Below are positions 12,113-12,114 of a DNA stretch of 12,114 bases, one piece after another; positions within the stretch are counted from its first letter, which is position 1, and each line of letters opens with the position of its first letter. This DNA comes from JACJVV01 sp047603135. Lineage in GTDB: Archaea > Nanobdellota > Nanobdellia > Woesearchaeales > JACJVV01. Location of the stretch: contig JBLKOW010000025.1 of NCBI GenBank assembly GCA_047603135.1, positions 1 through 12,114 on the forward strand. Reading direction: 5' to 3'. The position numbers were made by a program, and so were the translations under genes. The notes beneath the pieces were generated by a model. It had not been told where the DNA came from and did not search any database. It saw only the letters and a program-made list of their open reading frames with translations.

Positions 12113-12114
12113 TT

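Overview
The window is AT-rich archaeal DNA, most likely from a DPANN lineage (Woesearchaeota/Pacearchaeota/Nanoarchaeota-like). This rests on an S-layer C-terminal domain with a very acidic tail, a complete archaeal-type Rad50, small membrane proteins with cysteine repeats of a kind I associate with these lineages, and archaeal promoter geometry: TATA boxes about 25 bp upstream of start codons, with many genes apparently leaderless or nearly so. The assignment is inference; no rRNA or other marker gene is present.

Layout. Positions 1-468 hold the 3' end of an S-layer protein gene, followed by a hairpin and T-run terminator. From about 640 to 4476 lies a toxin-antitoxin (TA) island: an HTH-MNT nucleotidyltransferase with a frameshifted HEPN partner, a HicB-HicA pair, an RHH-type antitoxin with a RelE-like candidate toxin, a small membrane protein, and a dead RHH-PemK/MazF pair. 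In the dead pair the antitoxin gene is split by a 157-bp palindromic insertion and the toxin carries several frameshifts. Positions 4589-6862 hold a two-gene operon of single-pass membrane proteins that share an extracytoplasmic beta-type region and a C-terminal cysteine repeat with a period near 26 residues. A ROK-family sugar kinase follows on the opposite strand (6859-7668).

Positions 7669-8104 are non-coding and unusually structured. Two ~97-bp direct repeats, each made of two hairpins, flank an 81-nt foldable element. A second copy of that element (82 nt) lies at 11457-11538, in the divergent promoter region between rad50 and dps. An intact RHH-PemK/MazF pair (8105-8627), a CxxS glutaredoxin-like protein (8696-8935), Rad50 (8936-11365, minus) and a Dps ferritin (11627-12112) complete the window.

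Functional themes. Five TA loci occur within about 8 kb, two of them visibly decaying. A surface/envelope theme covers the S-layer protein and the cysteine-repeat operon. A stress and DNA-protection theme covers the glutaredoxin-like protein, Rad50 and Dps. The most novel-looking items are the duplicated 81/82-nt structured element, the paired hairpin repeats around its first copy, the TTTA-loop palindromic insertion in the antitoxin gene, and the paired C-x11-C repeat membrane proteins.
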